Source of the DNA: Saccharopolyspora rhizosphaerae
GTDB lineage: Bacteria > Actinomycetota > Actinomycetes > Mycobacteriales > Pseudonocardiaceae
Assembly: GCF_003931915.1 (NCBI RefSeq)
Contig: NZ_RSAA01000026.1
Coordinates: forward strand, 218,138 to 282,137
Length of the DNA: 64,000 nt
Reading direction: 5' to 3'
Positions 50,289 through 61,100 of this stretch are shown here, in pieces; position 1 is the first letter of the stretch; the number at the start of each line of letters is the position of its first letter. The position numbers and the translations under genes were made by a program. The notes under the pieces were generated by a model that saw only the letters and a list, made by a program, of their open reading frames with translations, was not told the DNA's origin and ran no database searches.

Positions 50289-51098
50289 TCAGGGCAGCCA
50301 GCCGACGTGACCGCGCAGCGCCGCGTAGCCGACGAAAGCGACCACGTCGATCAGCGTGTGGCCGACGACGAGCGGGACCAGACGGTTGGTGCGCTGCCAG
50401 ACGCGGCCGTAGACCAGCCCCATCACGACGTTGCCCACGAACCCGCCGAACCCCTGGTACAGGTGGTAGCTGCCGCGCAGCACCGCCGCCAGCCAGAGCG
50501 ACCGGTTCTCGCTCCAGCCGAGCTGCCGCAACCGGGTCAGCGCGTAGGCGACGACCAAGACCTCCTCGGCGAAGGCGTTGCCGAACGCCGCCAGCACCAG
50601 CGCGGGTGCGCGCCACCAGGCGTCCGTCAGCGTGGACGGCTGCACGGTCAGGCTCAACCCCAGCGCGTGGGCCAGCAGGTACAGGCCGAGGCCGGGAATC
50701 CCGATCAGGGCCGCCAACCCCGCGCCGCGCGCCAGGTCGCCGCCCATCCGGGTGCGGTCCAGGCCGACCGCGCGCAGCGCCACCCCGCCGCGCCACAGCA
50801 GGAACGCGCCGAGCGCGCCCCACGAGATCAGCCGCAGCACGTTGACCAGCTGCGCCAGCGCGTCCAACAGCCCGAGGTCGGCCTGCGGCTGGTTGATGGC
50901 GACCTGCTGCTCGCCCAGCGGCGTCGGTTGCAGCAGCGCGTCCAGCAGCGAGATCAAGCTCTGCAGCCCGGACATCCCCAGCGTCACGGCGAACACGACG
51001 AGCAGTTCGATCCCGATCGCCTTGCGCTCGGCGGGATCGGTGCACTCCTGCGGCTCTCCGGGTCGGGCAGGGCTCAGCCAGGTGCTCAGGGTGCTCAC
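50289..51098 (-). CDS. CPBP-family intramembrane protease (Rce1/CAAX-like)
   Basis: From GTG 51098 the protein has 269 residues with about eight membrane segments. CPBP motifs are present: the glutamate pair in NAFAEEVLVVAYALTRL, the central His of GSYHLYQG and the C-terminal VGHTLIDVV. The family includes prenyl-protein endopeptidases and bacteriocin-immunity proteins; the substrate here is unknown. It stands alone; the tail of the deiminase gene and its own promoter region flank it. Confidence 0.9.
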   Translation of the reverse strand: MSTLSTWLSPARPGEPQECTDPAERKAIGIELLVVFAVTLGMSGLQSLISLLDALLQPTPLGEQQVAINQPQADLGLLDALAQLVNVLRLISWGALGAFLLWRGGVALRAVGLDRTRMGGDLARGAGLAALIGIPGLGLYLLAHALGLSLTVQPSTLTDAWWRAPALVLAAFGNAFAEEVLVVAYALTRLRQLGWSENRSLWLAAVLRGSYHLYQGFGGFVGNVVMGLVYGRVWQRTNRLVPLVVGHTLIDVVAFVGYAALRGHVGWLP

Positions 51099-51105
51099 CG
51101 GAGGA

Positions 51106-51111
51106 ACCGTA
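51106..51111 (-). promoter_or_regulatory. -10 hexamer TACGGT before the CPBP protease gene
   Basis: TACGGT on the minus strand lies seven bases before GTG 51098, with no ribosome site between them. Confidence 0.5.
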
Positions 51112-51231
51112 CCGGCAGTCGCCCTCTCGTCCGGTGGCCATCGTGGCGAGTTCCGGAAGTGGTCGTTCCGGGTGGAACCTCCGACGTGCTCCGCTCCGTC
51201 GCAGGGGTGTCGCCGACGCGAGAGGGTGCGC

Positions 51232-51603
51232 GTGGACGTGTACGTGTGGGGCACGCGAGAAGCCGAGCCCATGGCCGAGAACCTGCCCGCGCTGGCCTTG
51301 CGCGTGCTGCGGGAGGTGCGGGAGTTCGACTCGATCAACTGCGCGCTGGGCGCGACCGACTTCTTCGGGATCCGCGACGGGGTGCTCGTCGAGCTGCAGT
51401 ACGCGGAACCGGGTGGCCTGCAGGTGCGCTTCTCCGACGGGCTGCGCGAGGGGCGGGCCTGGTCGGTGGCGCACGCCTTCCTGTGGCTGATCACCCGCCA
51501 GCCGCGGGTCGCGGAGGCCGTCCTGTGCGGTGACGACGGCTCGTTGCGCTACCGCCACGGGCGCATCACCCGCGCGACCTGGTTCTCCGACGAGCTGTCC
51601 TGA
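51232..51603 (+). CDS. hypothetical protein
   Basis: I do not recognise this protein of 123 residues. GTG 51232 is preceded by GAGAGGG at a normal distance; GTG 51226 is an alternative. The sequence is mixed alpha/beta with no membrane segment. Conserved-looking parts include LALRVLREVREFDSINCALG and FSDGLREGRAWSVAHAFLWL, and the end is basic. It lies between the divergent CPBP gene and the convergent DUF2470 gene, whose stop is only six bases away. Confidence 0.6.
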   Translation: MDVYVWGTREAEPMAENLPALALRVLREVREFDSINCALGATDFFGIRDGVLVELQYAEPGGLQVRFSDGLREGRAWSVAHAFLWLITRQPRVAEAVLCGDDGSLRYRHGRITRATWFSDELS

Positions 51604-51608
51604 GCGGT

Positions 51609-52391
51609 TCAGGAGCCGTTGCGCTGCTGGGCCAGGAACGGGCAGCCGACCAGCCGGCGGAGTTCGAAGCCGAGCCGCTCGGTGGTGTCGGCCGGGCGGG
51701 AGAAGCCGAGCCGCACGTCGTGGTCGCCGTCGGAGGACTCCACCCGCAGCCGCAGCCCGTAGCGGTCCAGGCCGAGCGGGCGGATGTGCCCGCCGCGCAA
51801 CTGCTCCGGCAGGTGCCGGGCCAGCAGGCCGACGACGTCGCGGTGCGAGAGCTCCAGGTGCCGAAGCCAGTCGTCCTCGAGGGTGCAGAAGGGGTCCGGC
51901 GTCGCGGCCTGGAACTCGGTGGGATCGACCGAATCCGTGCCCTCGGCGTCGGCGAGCACGATCGACGCCGACTCCAGCCGCAGCACGCGGGCGCCGTGCC
52001 CGGCGTCCAGCAGGCGCGGGTCCGGGCGGTCGTCGACGATCGACAGCACCTCGTGGTGCGCCTCCTCGGGGTCGAGCAGTCGCAGCCAGCCGGTCAGCCA
52101 CAGCAGCCCGCGGACCGGTTCGCGCAGTCGTACCGGGGTCGGGTCGGTGACCTCCAGGACGCTCGCGAGCTCACCGCGCGGCGCGTGCCAGCTGGCCGCG
52201 ATCAGCGGGTGCTCGTCGGCGAGCAGCACCGTCGCGGTCCCGTCCGGGTGCACGTGGTGCAGCAAGGGGGCGACGCGGGCCGACACCTCGCCGGACGGCA
52301 GCAGTGCCGCCTTCCCGCCACGCTTGGCAATGCTCCTGGCCCGTTCCGCGACACTCGGTCGGCTCGGTCTGCGGATCGTCTTCTCGCCCAC
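51609..52391 (-). CDS. DUF2470-domain protein (heme/iron-linked, PPOX-like)
   Basis: This 260-residue protein starts at GTG 52391, with GGAGG seven bases before it. The N-terminal part (HPDGTATVLLADEHPL) and middle resemble the PPOX/HugZ-like fold. The C-terminal 80 residues (HLELSHRDVVGLLARHLP, then DRYGLRLRVESSDGDHDVRL) match DUF2470, the C-terminal domain of heme-utilisation proteins of the HugZ type. A near-consensus DtxR/IdeR iron box lies 16 bases before the start, so the gene is probably repressed by iron and may help recover iron from heme. Its enzymatic activity is not shown. Confidence 0.82.
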   Translation of the reverse strand: MGEKTIRRPSRPSVAERARSIAKRGGKAALLPSGEVSARVAPLLHHVHPDGTATVLLADEHPLIAASWHAPRGELASVLEVTDPTPVRLREPVRGLLWLTGWLRLLDPEEAHHEVLSIVDDRPDPRLLDAGHGARVLRLESASIVLADAEGTDSVDPTEFQAATPDPFCTLEDDWLRHLELSHRDVVGLLARHLPEQLRGGHIRPLGLDRYGLRLRVESSDGDHDVRLGFSRPADTTERLGFELRRLVGCPFLAQQRNGS

Positions 52392-52406
52392 CTGCTCACC
52401 TCCAAC

Positions 52407-52425
52407 TTAGGCAAGCCTAACTTAA
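52407..52425 (-). promoter_or_regulatory. DtxR/IdeR-type iron box
   Basis: TTAGGCAAGCCTAACTTAA agrees with the DtxR/IdeR consensus TTAGGTTAGCCTAACCTAA at 16 of 19 positions, and one of the three differences is A for T in the central A/T position. Its place, 16-34 bases before the DUF2470 start, suits iron-dependent repression. Confidence 0.85.
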
Positions 52426-52692
52426 GGGAACAACGCGGCGAAAGCCCCCGAACCGGTGATCGGGAGGAGGGGTCCGCGGCTCTCCCGCGCACGACGTACC
52501 GCCCTTACTACCAGGTGCGACGTGCCCGTGGGGAGCTGACCGGAGCAGTCGTCGCGGGGCCGTGCGGGTGCGGTGCGACCCCGATCCACCCGGGTGGTGG
52601 GTGCGGCGATCACGCAGGGGTGCATGATGTCGGCCAAACTCGTCCGAGGGAGGTCGGTATGCCCCGGTCAGACGTCCGTTTATCGGGCATCT
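52426..52692. other. gene-free tract upstream of the fumarylacetoacetase cluster
   Basis: No gene, repeat or strong hairpin is visible in these 267 bases between the iron box and the -35 element at 52693. An open frame that runs through it into the next gene has no supported start here. Confidence 0.5.
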
Positions 52693-52721
52693 TTGTTCAC
52701 TGGGCGCAACGGCACTAGCGT
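52693..52721 (+). promoter_or_regulatory. promoter of the fumarylacetoacetase cluster
   Basis: TTGTTC (52693-52698) and TAGCGT (52716-52721) are separated by 17 bases, the ideal sigma-70 spacing. GTG 52729 begins seven bases after the -10 hexamer, so the transcript is leaderless. This is the clearest -35/-10 pair among the leaderless genes of the window. Confidence 0.65.
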
Positions 52722-52728
52722 GTCCACC

Positions 52729-53606
52729 GTGTCAAGCGCTGTTGAGCTTCGCGCGCCCGGTCCGCGCGGCATCCCGCCCCTGTTCGCCCGACTGGTCGAT
52801 GACGCCGCGCTCTTCCCGCCTGGAAACCGCCACGAGGTGGCCACTCCCGTGCCGCAGGCGGTCGCCGACCACCTGGACGCGCGGGCCGGTGAGTTCGCCG
52901 GGCTGCTCGGGCCGATGCTGTGCCAGGCCTCGCGGCTGGCCGAGCTGATCACCGAACTGGCCAAGGCCAAGCCGTCCTCCCCGGTCCCGCTGTCGTTGGT
53001 GTGCGACACCGGTCTGGGCGGGGTGCCCAAGGCGCTGTCGATCATCGAGGGGCGGCAGGAGCTGCTCGCGCTGCGGATGGTCGAGATGCCCGCGCCGTCC
53101 GACGTGGACGACATCTGGCTGGAGCGCGTCTCGGAGTTCGTGCCCGAGGACATCACCCGCGTCGTCGAGCCGCGCCGCGGTGGCGAGGGCTGGCTGGACG
53201 GCGTCCGCCGCGTCGCCGAGCACGGCTGCTGGCCCAAGCTGCGCACCGGCGGCCAGACCGCCGAGGCCGTGCCGACCGTCGACGAGGTCGCCGAGTTCCT
53301 CGCCGTCGCCGGATCGCTGGACGTCCCGTTCAAGGCCACCACCGGTCTGCACGCCGCCGTCCGGGGTGAAGCTCCCGAAACCGGATTCACCCATCACGGT
53401 TTCCTCAACCTGCTCGTCGCGACCGCGCGCTCCCTTTCCGGGAAGGATGTGCGGGCGGCGCTGGAAAGCACCGACAGCGCCGCGCTGGCCGAGGAGGCCC
53501 GCTCGCTGTCCGACGACGCGGCCAACGCGGTGCGCGACGTCTTCGCCTCGTACGGCTCGTGCTCGCTGAAGGACCCCGTCGCCGAACTGGAAGGATTGGG
53601 GTTGCT

Positions 53607-53610
<4 letters not shown>
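52729..53610 (+). CDS. conserved-looking protein of unknown function in the fumarylacetoacetase cluster
   Basis: I do not recognise this protein of 293 residues. It is soluble and mostly alpha/beta. Features include DDAALFPPGNRHEVATPVP near the start, a strand/helix alternation in the middle, and VPFKATTGLHAAVRG then GFTHHGFLNLLVA near 205-235. Alternating strands and helices with a Lys and several His at strand ends would suit a TIM-barrel enzyme, but this is only an impression. It starts at GTG 52729 behind a good promoter and overlaps fahA by four bases, so it probably acts in tyrosine/homogentisate breakdown or in handling its products. Confidence 0.8.
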
Positions 53611-54812
<1,202 letters not shown>

Positions 54813-54816
54813 CGCG

Positions 54817-55503
54817 ATGGCTCAACCCGATCCGGCGCACGCCGCCCCGAGCCTCCCGCGCGAGGTGCCCGCGGGCGCCAAGGAGAGCTCGCTGACGCTG
54901 GAGCGTGGGCTGAGCCTCCTGCAGGCGGTGGCCGACGCCGAGAGCGAAGCGCCGACGATCAGCGACCTCGCCGCCCGCATCGGCGTGAGCCGCGCGGCCG
55001 TCTACCGGCTGCTCGGGCCGCTGCAGAGCCGCGGCCTGGTGCGTCGCGAGGGGTCCCGCGTCCGGTTGGGCCTGGGCGTGTTGTGGCTGGCAGGCCGGGT
55101 CTTGCCGCAGATGCGGGTCGCTTCCACTCCCGCGTTGCGCGGCCTGGCGGAGAAGGTGGGCGCCACCGCGCACCTGACCGTCGCCGACGGCAGCGAGGCG
55201 CAGGCGGTCGCGGTCGTCGAGCCCTCCTGGACCAGCTACCACGTCTCCTACCGGGTGGGCACGCGTCACCCGGTCCAGCGCGGTGCCGCCGGGCGGGCGG
55301 TCGACCTGCAGGCCGGCGTGCACCGGTGGATCTCCAGCAGCGGTGACCTGCAGCAGGGCGCGTTCGGCGTGGCCGCGCCGGTGCGCGGGGTCCCGGGCCT
55401 CCGCGCGAGCGTCGGCGTGGTGTCGCTGCAGCCGATGGCCTCGGAGGAGGTCGGGCCGCTGGTCGTGGAGGCTGCCGAGGCCGTGGCCGAAGCACTCCGG
55501 TGA
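54817..55503 (+). CDS. IclR-family transcriptional regulator
   Basis: This 228-residue protein has an N-terminal winged helix (LTLERGLSLLQAVADAE then ISDLAARIGVSRAAVYRLL, about 27-72) and an IclR effector domain. The effector domain looks shortened: after VLPQMRVASTPALRGLAEKVGATAHLTVADG it ends within about 130 residues, lacking part of the usual C-terminal region. It lies four bases after fahA and probably controls this cluster in response to homogentisate or another aromatic acid. GAGGTGACG lies just before ATG 54817. Confidence 0.92.
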   Translation: MAQPDPAHAAPSLPREVPAGAKESSLTLERGLSLLQAVADAESEAPTISDLAARIGVSRAAVYRLLGPLQSRGLVRREGSRVRLGLGVLWLAGRVLPQMRVASTPALRGLAEKVGATAHLTVADGSEAQAVAVVEPSWTSYHVSYRVGTRHPVQRGAAGRAVDLQAGVHRWISSSGDLQQGAFGVAAPVRGVPGLRASVGVVSLQPMASEEVGPLVVEAAEAVAEALR

Positions 55504-55624
55504 CAGGGCTGGACCCCGGCACCTGATCGGTGGTGGGATGTCCCGCGTCCGCACCGCGTCGACGAGGGACTTTGGTCCCGGCGGAGTCAGGACGCTCGAC
55601 CGTGCAACCCGGGGCCCTCGACCC

Positions 55625-55650
55625 CTGCCGCGCGCCCGTGCGCGCGGCAG
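55625..55650. terminator. hairpin just before cydA
   Basis: A perfect 11-bp stem (55625-55635 with 55640-55650) and CCGT loop ends nine bases before the cydA start. It could terminate the IclR transcript, or it could be a control element in the cydA leader. Confidence 0.6.
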
Positions 55651-55659
55651 GCTGGAGTC

Positions 55660-57177
55660 GTGGACCTGCTCGACATCGCCCGCTGGCAGTTCGGGATCAC
55701 GACCGTCTACCACTTCCTGATGGTTCCGCTGACCATCGGGCTGGCGATCCTGGTCGCCGGGATGCAGACGGCCTGGTACCGGACCGGGAACCGGCGGTAC
55801 CTGAAGATGACCAAGTTCTGGGGCAAGTTGATGCTCATCAACTTCGCCATGGGCGTGGTCACCGGGATCGTCCAGGAATTCCAGTTCGGCATGGCCTGGA
55901 GCGCCTACTCCCGCTTCGTCGGGGACGTCTTCGGCGCCCCGCTGGCGATGGAGGGGTTGCTCGCCTTCTTCGTCGAGTCGACCTTCCTCGGCCTGTGGAT
56001 CTTCGGGTGGGACAGGCTGTCCCAGGGGGTCCACCTCGCGTGCGCGTGGGCGTTCTCGCTGGCCACCGTGCTCTCGGCGTACTTCATCCTCGCCGCCAAC
56101 TCCTGGATGCAGCACCCCGTCGGGATTCGGATGGTCGAGGGCAAGCCGGAGCTGATCTCGATCTGGGCGGTTCTGACCAACTCCACCGTGCTGGCGGCCT
56201 TCCCGCACACGATCTTCGGGTGCTTCGCCGTCGCCGGCGGCTTCCTCATCGGCATCGCCGCCTGGCAGATCGTCCGGCAGCGCAAGCAGGCCGACAAGAC
56301 CGGTGAACCGGTCGACGAGGAGGACCGCCGCGCCTGGCACGGCTCGATGCGGCTCGGCGCCTGGGTCGCCGTCGCCGCCTTCGCCGGCCTGGCGATCAGC
56401 GGCGACGTCCAGGGCAAGCTGATGTTCGACCAGCAGCCGATGAAGATGGCCTCCGCCGAGGCGCTGTGCCACAGCGAGGCCCCGGCCAGCTTCTCGGTCT
56501 TCGCGGTCGGCGACGTGCGCAACCCGAACTGCGAGGACGTCAAGAGCCTGACCGTGCCGTACATCCTCTCCTACCTCGCCGAAGGCGACCTCACCAGCGA
56601 GGTCGACGGCGTCAACGAGCTCATCCCGCGGTACCAGGAGGCCTACGGCACGCACTACCCCGACGACCCGCGGCTGGGGCAGTTCGCGGGCCAGCCGATC
56701 GACTACCAGCCGCTGCTGCCGGTCACCTACTGGGGATTCCGGTTCATGATCGGGTTCGGCGGCCTGGCCGCGCTCGGTGGTGTGGCCGTGCTGTGGCTGA
56801 CCCGCAAGCAGCGCTTCCCGCGGGGGAAGCTGTGGGCGCCGCTGGCGGTGCTGGGGATCGGGGCGCCGTTCGCCGGCAACCTCGCGGGCTGGGTGTTCAC
56901 CGAGATGGGCCGCCAGCCGTTCGTCGTCGCGCCCAACCCCAACCCCTCCGGTGTGGACGGCGTCTACATGTTCACCGCGTCGGCCGTGTCCTCCGGCGTG
57001 ACGCCCGGCGAGATGCTGACCTCGGTGATCAGCTTGACCGCGCTGTACGGAGTGCTGCTGGTCGTGGAGGTCTTCCTGATGGTCCGCTTCTCGCGCGGCG
57101 GGTTCGCCGCCGTGATGCCACCGGAGAAGCCCGCGGGCGAGTCGGAGTCCGGCGACGCCCTGTCCTTCGCGTACTGA
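55660..57177 (+). CDS. cydA: cytochrome bd ubiquinol/menaquinol oxidase subunit I
   Basis: This 505-residue membrane protein has about nine helices. His18 (TVYHFLMVPLTIG) is the high-spin heme ligand, and the conserved GVVTGIVQEFQFGMAW and LGLWIFGWDRL segments are present. The quinol loop is followed by GFRFMIGFGG, and the family GRQPW motif appears as GRQPF. The protein binds hemes b558, b595 and d and reduces O2 to water with quinol electrons and high oxygen affinity. GTG 55660 starts it. It leads an operon with cydB and fused cydDC, and a sensor kinase follows. Confidence 0.97.
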   Translation: MDLLDIARWQFGITTVYHFLMVPLTIGLAILVAGMQTAWYRTGNRRYLKMTKFWGKLMLINFAMGVVTGIVQEFQFGMAWSAYSRFVGDVFGAPLAMEGLLAFFVESTFLGLWIFGWDRLSQGVHLACAWAFSLATVLSAYFILAANSWMQHPVGIRMVEGKPELISIWAVLTNSTVLAAFPHTIFGCFAVAGGFLIGIAAWQIVRQRKQADKTGEPVDEEDRRAWHGSMRLGAWVAVAAFAGLAISGDVQGKLMFDQQPMKMASAEALCHSEAPASFSVFAVGDVRNPNCEDVKSLTVPYILSYLAEGDLTSEVDGVNELIPRYQEAYGTHYPDDPRLGQFAGQPIDYQPLLPVTYWGFRFMIGFGGLAALGGVAVLWLTRKQRFPRGKLWAPLAVLGIGAPFAGNLAGWVFTEMGRQPFVVAPNPNPSGVDGVYMFTASAVSSGVTPGEMLTSVISLTALYGVLLVVEVFLMVRFSRGGFAAVMPPEKPAGESESGDALSFAY

Positions 57178-57189
57178 GAGGCGAGCGAG

Positions 57190-58197
57190 ATGGATCTCCC
57201 CACCTTCTGGTTCCTCGTGATCGCCCTGCTGTGGTTGGGCTACCTGTTCCTCGAGGGGTTCGACTTCGGCGTCGGCATGCTGCTGCCGGTGCTCGGCCGC
57301 ACCGACGTCCAGCGCCGCGTGCTGATCAACACCATCGGCCCGGTCTGGGACGGCAACGAGGTGTGGCTGATCGTCGCCGGCGGCGCCACCTTCGCCGCCT
57401 TCCCCGGCTGGTACGCCTCGCTGTTCTCCACCGCCTACCTGCCGCTGCTCGTGCTGCTGCTCGCGCTGATCGGGCGCGGGGTCGCCTTCGAGTACCGCGG
57501 CAAGGTCGACACCGACCGCTGGCGCCGCGTCTGGGACACCGTGATCGTGCTGGCCTCCTGGACCGCGCCGGCGATGGTGGGTCTGGTGCTGTCGGCCAGC
57601 GTCTTCGGCTTGCCGCTGGACGCCAACGGTGACCGGGTCGGCGGCTGGTGGACGATCTTCAGCCTGCCCACCGTGGTCGGCGCGCTCGCCGTGGTCACCT
57701 TCTCGTTGCTGCACGGCGCGGTGTTCCTGGCGCTCAAGACCGAGGGCGAGGTGCGGTCGCGCGCCCGGGCGTTCGCGTTGCGCGGCGGCCTGCCGTTGCT
57801 GCTGCCGGTGGTGGCGCTGGTGCTGCTGGCCCAGTTCCGCGAAGGCTCGACCTGGACCTGGGTCCCGCTGGGCATCGCCCTGGCCGCCGGACTGCTCGGC
57901 CTGGCGCGGGTGGCCGCCGACCGGGAGGGACAGGCGTTCTTCCTGCAGGCCGTGGCGCTGACCGGCGTGGTGGTGACGCTGTTCGGCGCGCTGTGGCCGA
58001 ACGTCATACCGTCCACGGTGGACCCGGCCTTCTCGCTGTCCATCGAGGACACCGCCGCCAGCGACTACCCGCTGATGATCATGACGTGGGTCGCCGCGTT
58101 CGGGACTCCGGCCGTGCTGGTCTACCAGGGGTGGACCTACTGGGTGTTCCGCAAGCGCATCGGCACCCAGCACATCCCGCCGGTGCACGCGCCGTGA
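57190..58197 (+). CDS. cydB: cytochrome bd oxidase subunit II
   Basis: This 335-residue membrane protein has about eight helices. The opening FWFLVIALLWLGYLFLEGFDFGVGML and NTIGPVWDGNEVWLIVAGGATFAAFP are diagnostic of CydB. It pairs with CydA to form the oxidase. ATG 57190 is preceded by GAGGCGAG and lies 12 bases after cydA; its stop overlaps the start of cydDC. Confidence 0.97.
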   Translation: MDLPTFWFLVIALLWLGYLFLEGFDFGVGMLLPVLGRTDVQRRVLINTIGPVWDGNEVWLIVAGGATFAAFPGWYASLFSTAYLPLLVLLLALIGRGVAFEYRGKVDTDRWRRVWDTVIVLASWTAPAMVGLVLSASVFGLPLDANGDRVGGWWTIFSLPTVVGALAVVTFSLLHGAVFLALKTEGEVRSRARAFALRGGLPLLLPVVALVLLAQFREGSTWTWVPLGIALAAGLLGLARVAADREGQAFFLQAVALTGVVVTLFGALWPNVIPSTVDPAFSLSIEDTAASDYPLMIMTWVAAFGTPAVLVYQGWTYWVFRKRIGTQHIPPVHAP

Positions 58198-61100
58198 CCG
58201 GCCCGCTCGGAGCCCTGCCCCGCTTGTCCGGAGCCACCCGGCGCGCGCTGGTCGTCGGCGGCCTGCTGGCCGCGGGCAACGCGATCGCCCTCATCGCGCA
58301 GGCCTGGGCCATCGGCAGCGCGCTCGCCGACGTCGTCGTGCGCGGGGTGCCCGCGGCCGAGATCGGCGACCGGCTGGTGGTGCTGGCCATCGCGGTCCTC
58401 GCCCGAGCCGTCCTGGGCTGGGCGACCGAAGCGGTGTCCGCCCGCGCGGCCGCCGGGGCGAAGGAGGAACTGCGGGCGCTGCTGCTCGACTCCGCGTTGC
58501 GACGCGGACCCGAGTGGATCGGCCGGCGCGGACCCGCGGAGCTCACAGCGCTGGCCACGCGCGGCCTCGACGCGCTCGACGCGTACTTCACCAAGTACCT
58601 GCCCGCGCTGGTCACCGCCGCGGTCGTGCCGGCGCTGGTCGGTGCCTGGATCCTCTGGTCGGACTGGGTGTCCGCGCTGGTCGTGGTGCTGACCGTGCCG
58701 CTCATCCCGCTGTTCGCCTGGCTCGTCGGCCGCTTCACCGAGCAGCGCACCGCCCGCGCCACCGACTCCCAGCACCGGCTCTCTGCCCGGATGCTGGAGC
58801 TGATCCGCGCGCTCCCGGTGCTCACCGCGTTCGGCCGTGCCCGTGCGCAGAGCCGGGTCGTCCGCGAGGTCAGCGAGCAGCACCGCCGCAGCACGGTCGC
58901 CACCTTGCGGATCGCGTTCCTGTCCGCCCTGGTGCTGGAGCTGTTCTCCTCGCTGTCGGTGGCGGTGGTGGCCGTCGGCATCGGACTCCGGCTCGTCTCC
59001 GGCGAACTCGACCTCGCCACCGGCTTGCTGGTGCTGGTCCTGGCCCCGGAGTGCTACCTGCCGCTGCGCGCCGTCGGTGCCGCGCACCACGCCAGCGAGG
59101 ACGGTGTCGAAGCCGTCCGCCGGGTCGACGAGGTCGTGTCCGCGCCCGAGCCGACCGGCTCCGCGATCACCGGGGACCCGGACGACGAACCCGGCGTGCT
59201 GCGGGTGTCGGACCTGCGGGTGCGCCGCCGCGACGCCTTCGTGCCGGACGGGGTGAGCTTCACCGCGCGACCCGGCTCCGTGCTGCGGCTCGCCTTCGGC
59301 GACCTCGGGCCCAGCGGCAGTGGGAAGTCCACCGTCCTGTCGGTGCTGCTGGGGTTCGCGCACCCCGACTCCGGCAGCGTCACCTGCGGCGGCCCCACCC
59401 CGTCCGTCGAGGAGTGGCGGCGGCAGGTCGCCTGGGTGCCGCAGCACCCGACCTTCACCGGCGGCACGGTCCGCGACGAGCTCCTGGTCGCCACCGCCGA
59501 TCAGGCCGACCTCTCGGCGCACGTCGACGAGGCGTTGGCCGAGGTCGCCGCCGGACACCTGCGCGACCGCCGGATCGACGAGCTCTCAGCGGGCGAGCGC
59601 CAGCGCGTCGCCGTCGCCCGCGCGCTGCTGCGGCTCCGCGGCGAGGCCAGGTTCTTGCTGCTCGACGAGCCCACCGCCCACCTGGACGCGGCCAGCGCGC
59701 GGCACGTCGACGCCGCCATCGAGCGCGCAGCCACCGCCGGGGCGACCGTCGTGCTCGCCAGCCACCGCCCGACGGCCGAGGGCGTCGAGGTCGAGACGCC
59801 CGCCGAGGTCGTCGAAGCCCCGCTCGCCGCGGAGGGCACCGCGCGCGGCAGGCTTCGTGACCTCGTCCGGCCGCGGACGCTGGCCGGCGCCGGGCTCGGT
59901 GCGCTGTCGCTGCTGTCCGGGCTCGCGCTCACCGCCACCTCCGCCTGGCTGATCGCCCGCGCCTCCCAGCAACCGCCGATCCTCACGTTGTCCGTCGCGG
60001 TCGTCGGCGTCCGCACCTTCGCCCTCTCGCGTGCCGCGCTGCGCTACCTGGAGCGGCTGGTCACCCACGACGCCGCCTTCCGGACGGCCGGCGACCTGCG
60101 GGAACGGTTGTGGTCCGCGCTGGTCCGGCTCGGGCCGGTCCGGACCGCCGGGCTGCGGCGCGGCGAAGGCGTGGCCCGGCTCGTCGACGACGTCGACGAA
60201 GTCCGCGACCAGGTGCCGCGCGTCCTCCTCCCGCCGCTCATCGCGTTCGTCGTGCTCGTCGCCGCCGTCGTGGTGCAAGCGCTGGTGCTGCCCGAAGCCG
60301 GCTTGGTGCTCGGCTTGGCCTTGGCGGTGGCGAGCGTGGCGACCCCCGCCGTGGCGGTGATCGCCGAACGCCGCGCCAGCCGCGCCGTCGCCGAAGGCCG
60401 CCGCGTCGTGGCCGCCCGCGTGCTCGCCCTGCTCGACGGCGCCGCCGAGCTGCTCGCCTTCGGCGCGCACGCGGGTCGCCGCGCCGAACTCGCCGCCGAC
60501 GACACCGGGCTCGCCGCACGCGCTCGCCGCGCCGCCTTCGGCACCGGGGCGGCCACCGCCGTGCACACGCTGCTGATCGGCGCGGCCGTGCTCGGCAGCG
60601 CCCACCTCGCCGCGACCGCCGTCGCCGAAGGGCGGTTGGCGCCCGAGCTCGCGCCTCTGCTCGCGCTCGTCCCGCTCGCCGCCGCCGAAGCGGTGGCGCT
60701 GCTGCCGCCGGCCGCGCAGCAGTGGCGGACGTTGCGCGCCGCGCACGACCGGATCGCCCCGCTGCTCACCGAGCAGCACGCCGAGGAACGCCCTACCGGA
60801 ACGGCTGGCGAGGTCGAACTGGCCGACGCCGACCTCGCCTGGCCCGGAAGCCGACCGGTGCTCACCGGGATCGACCTGCACGTGCCCACCGGATCGCAGG
60901 TCGCGGTCGTCGGTCCCTCCGGCGCGGGCAAGTCGACGCTGCTCGCGCTGCTGCTCGGCTTCCTGCCCGCCGCCCGCGGTGTCGCCCGGGTGCCCGACCG
61001 CGTGGCCTGGTGCCCGCAGGACCCGCAGCTGGTGACCACCACGATCCGCGAGAACCTGCGGCTCGCGGCACCCCGCGCGACCGATGCGGAACTCCGCGAG

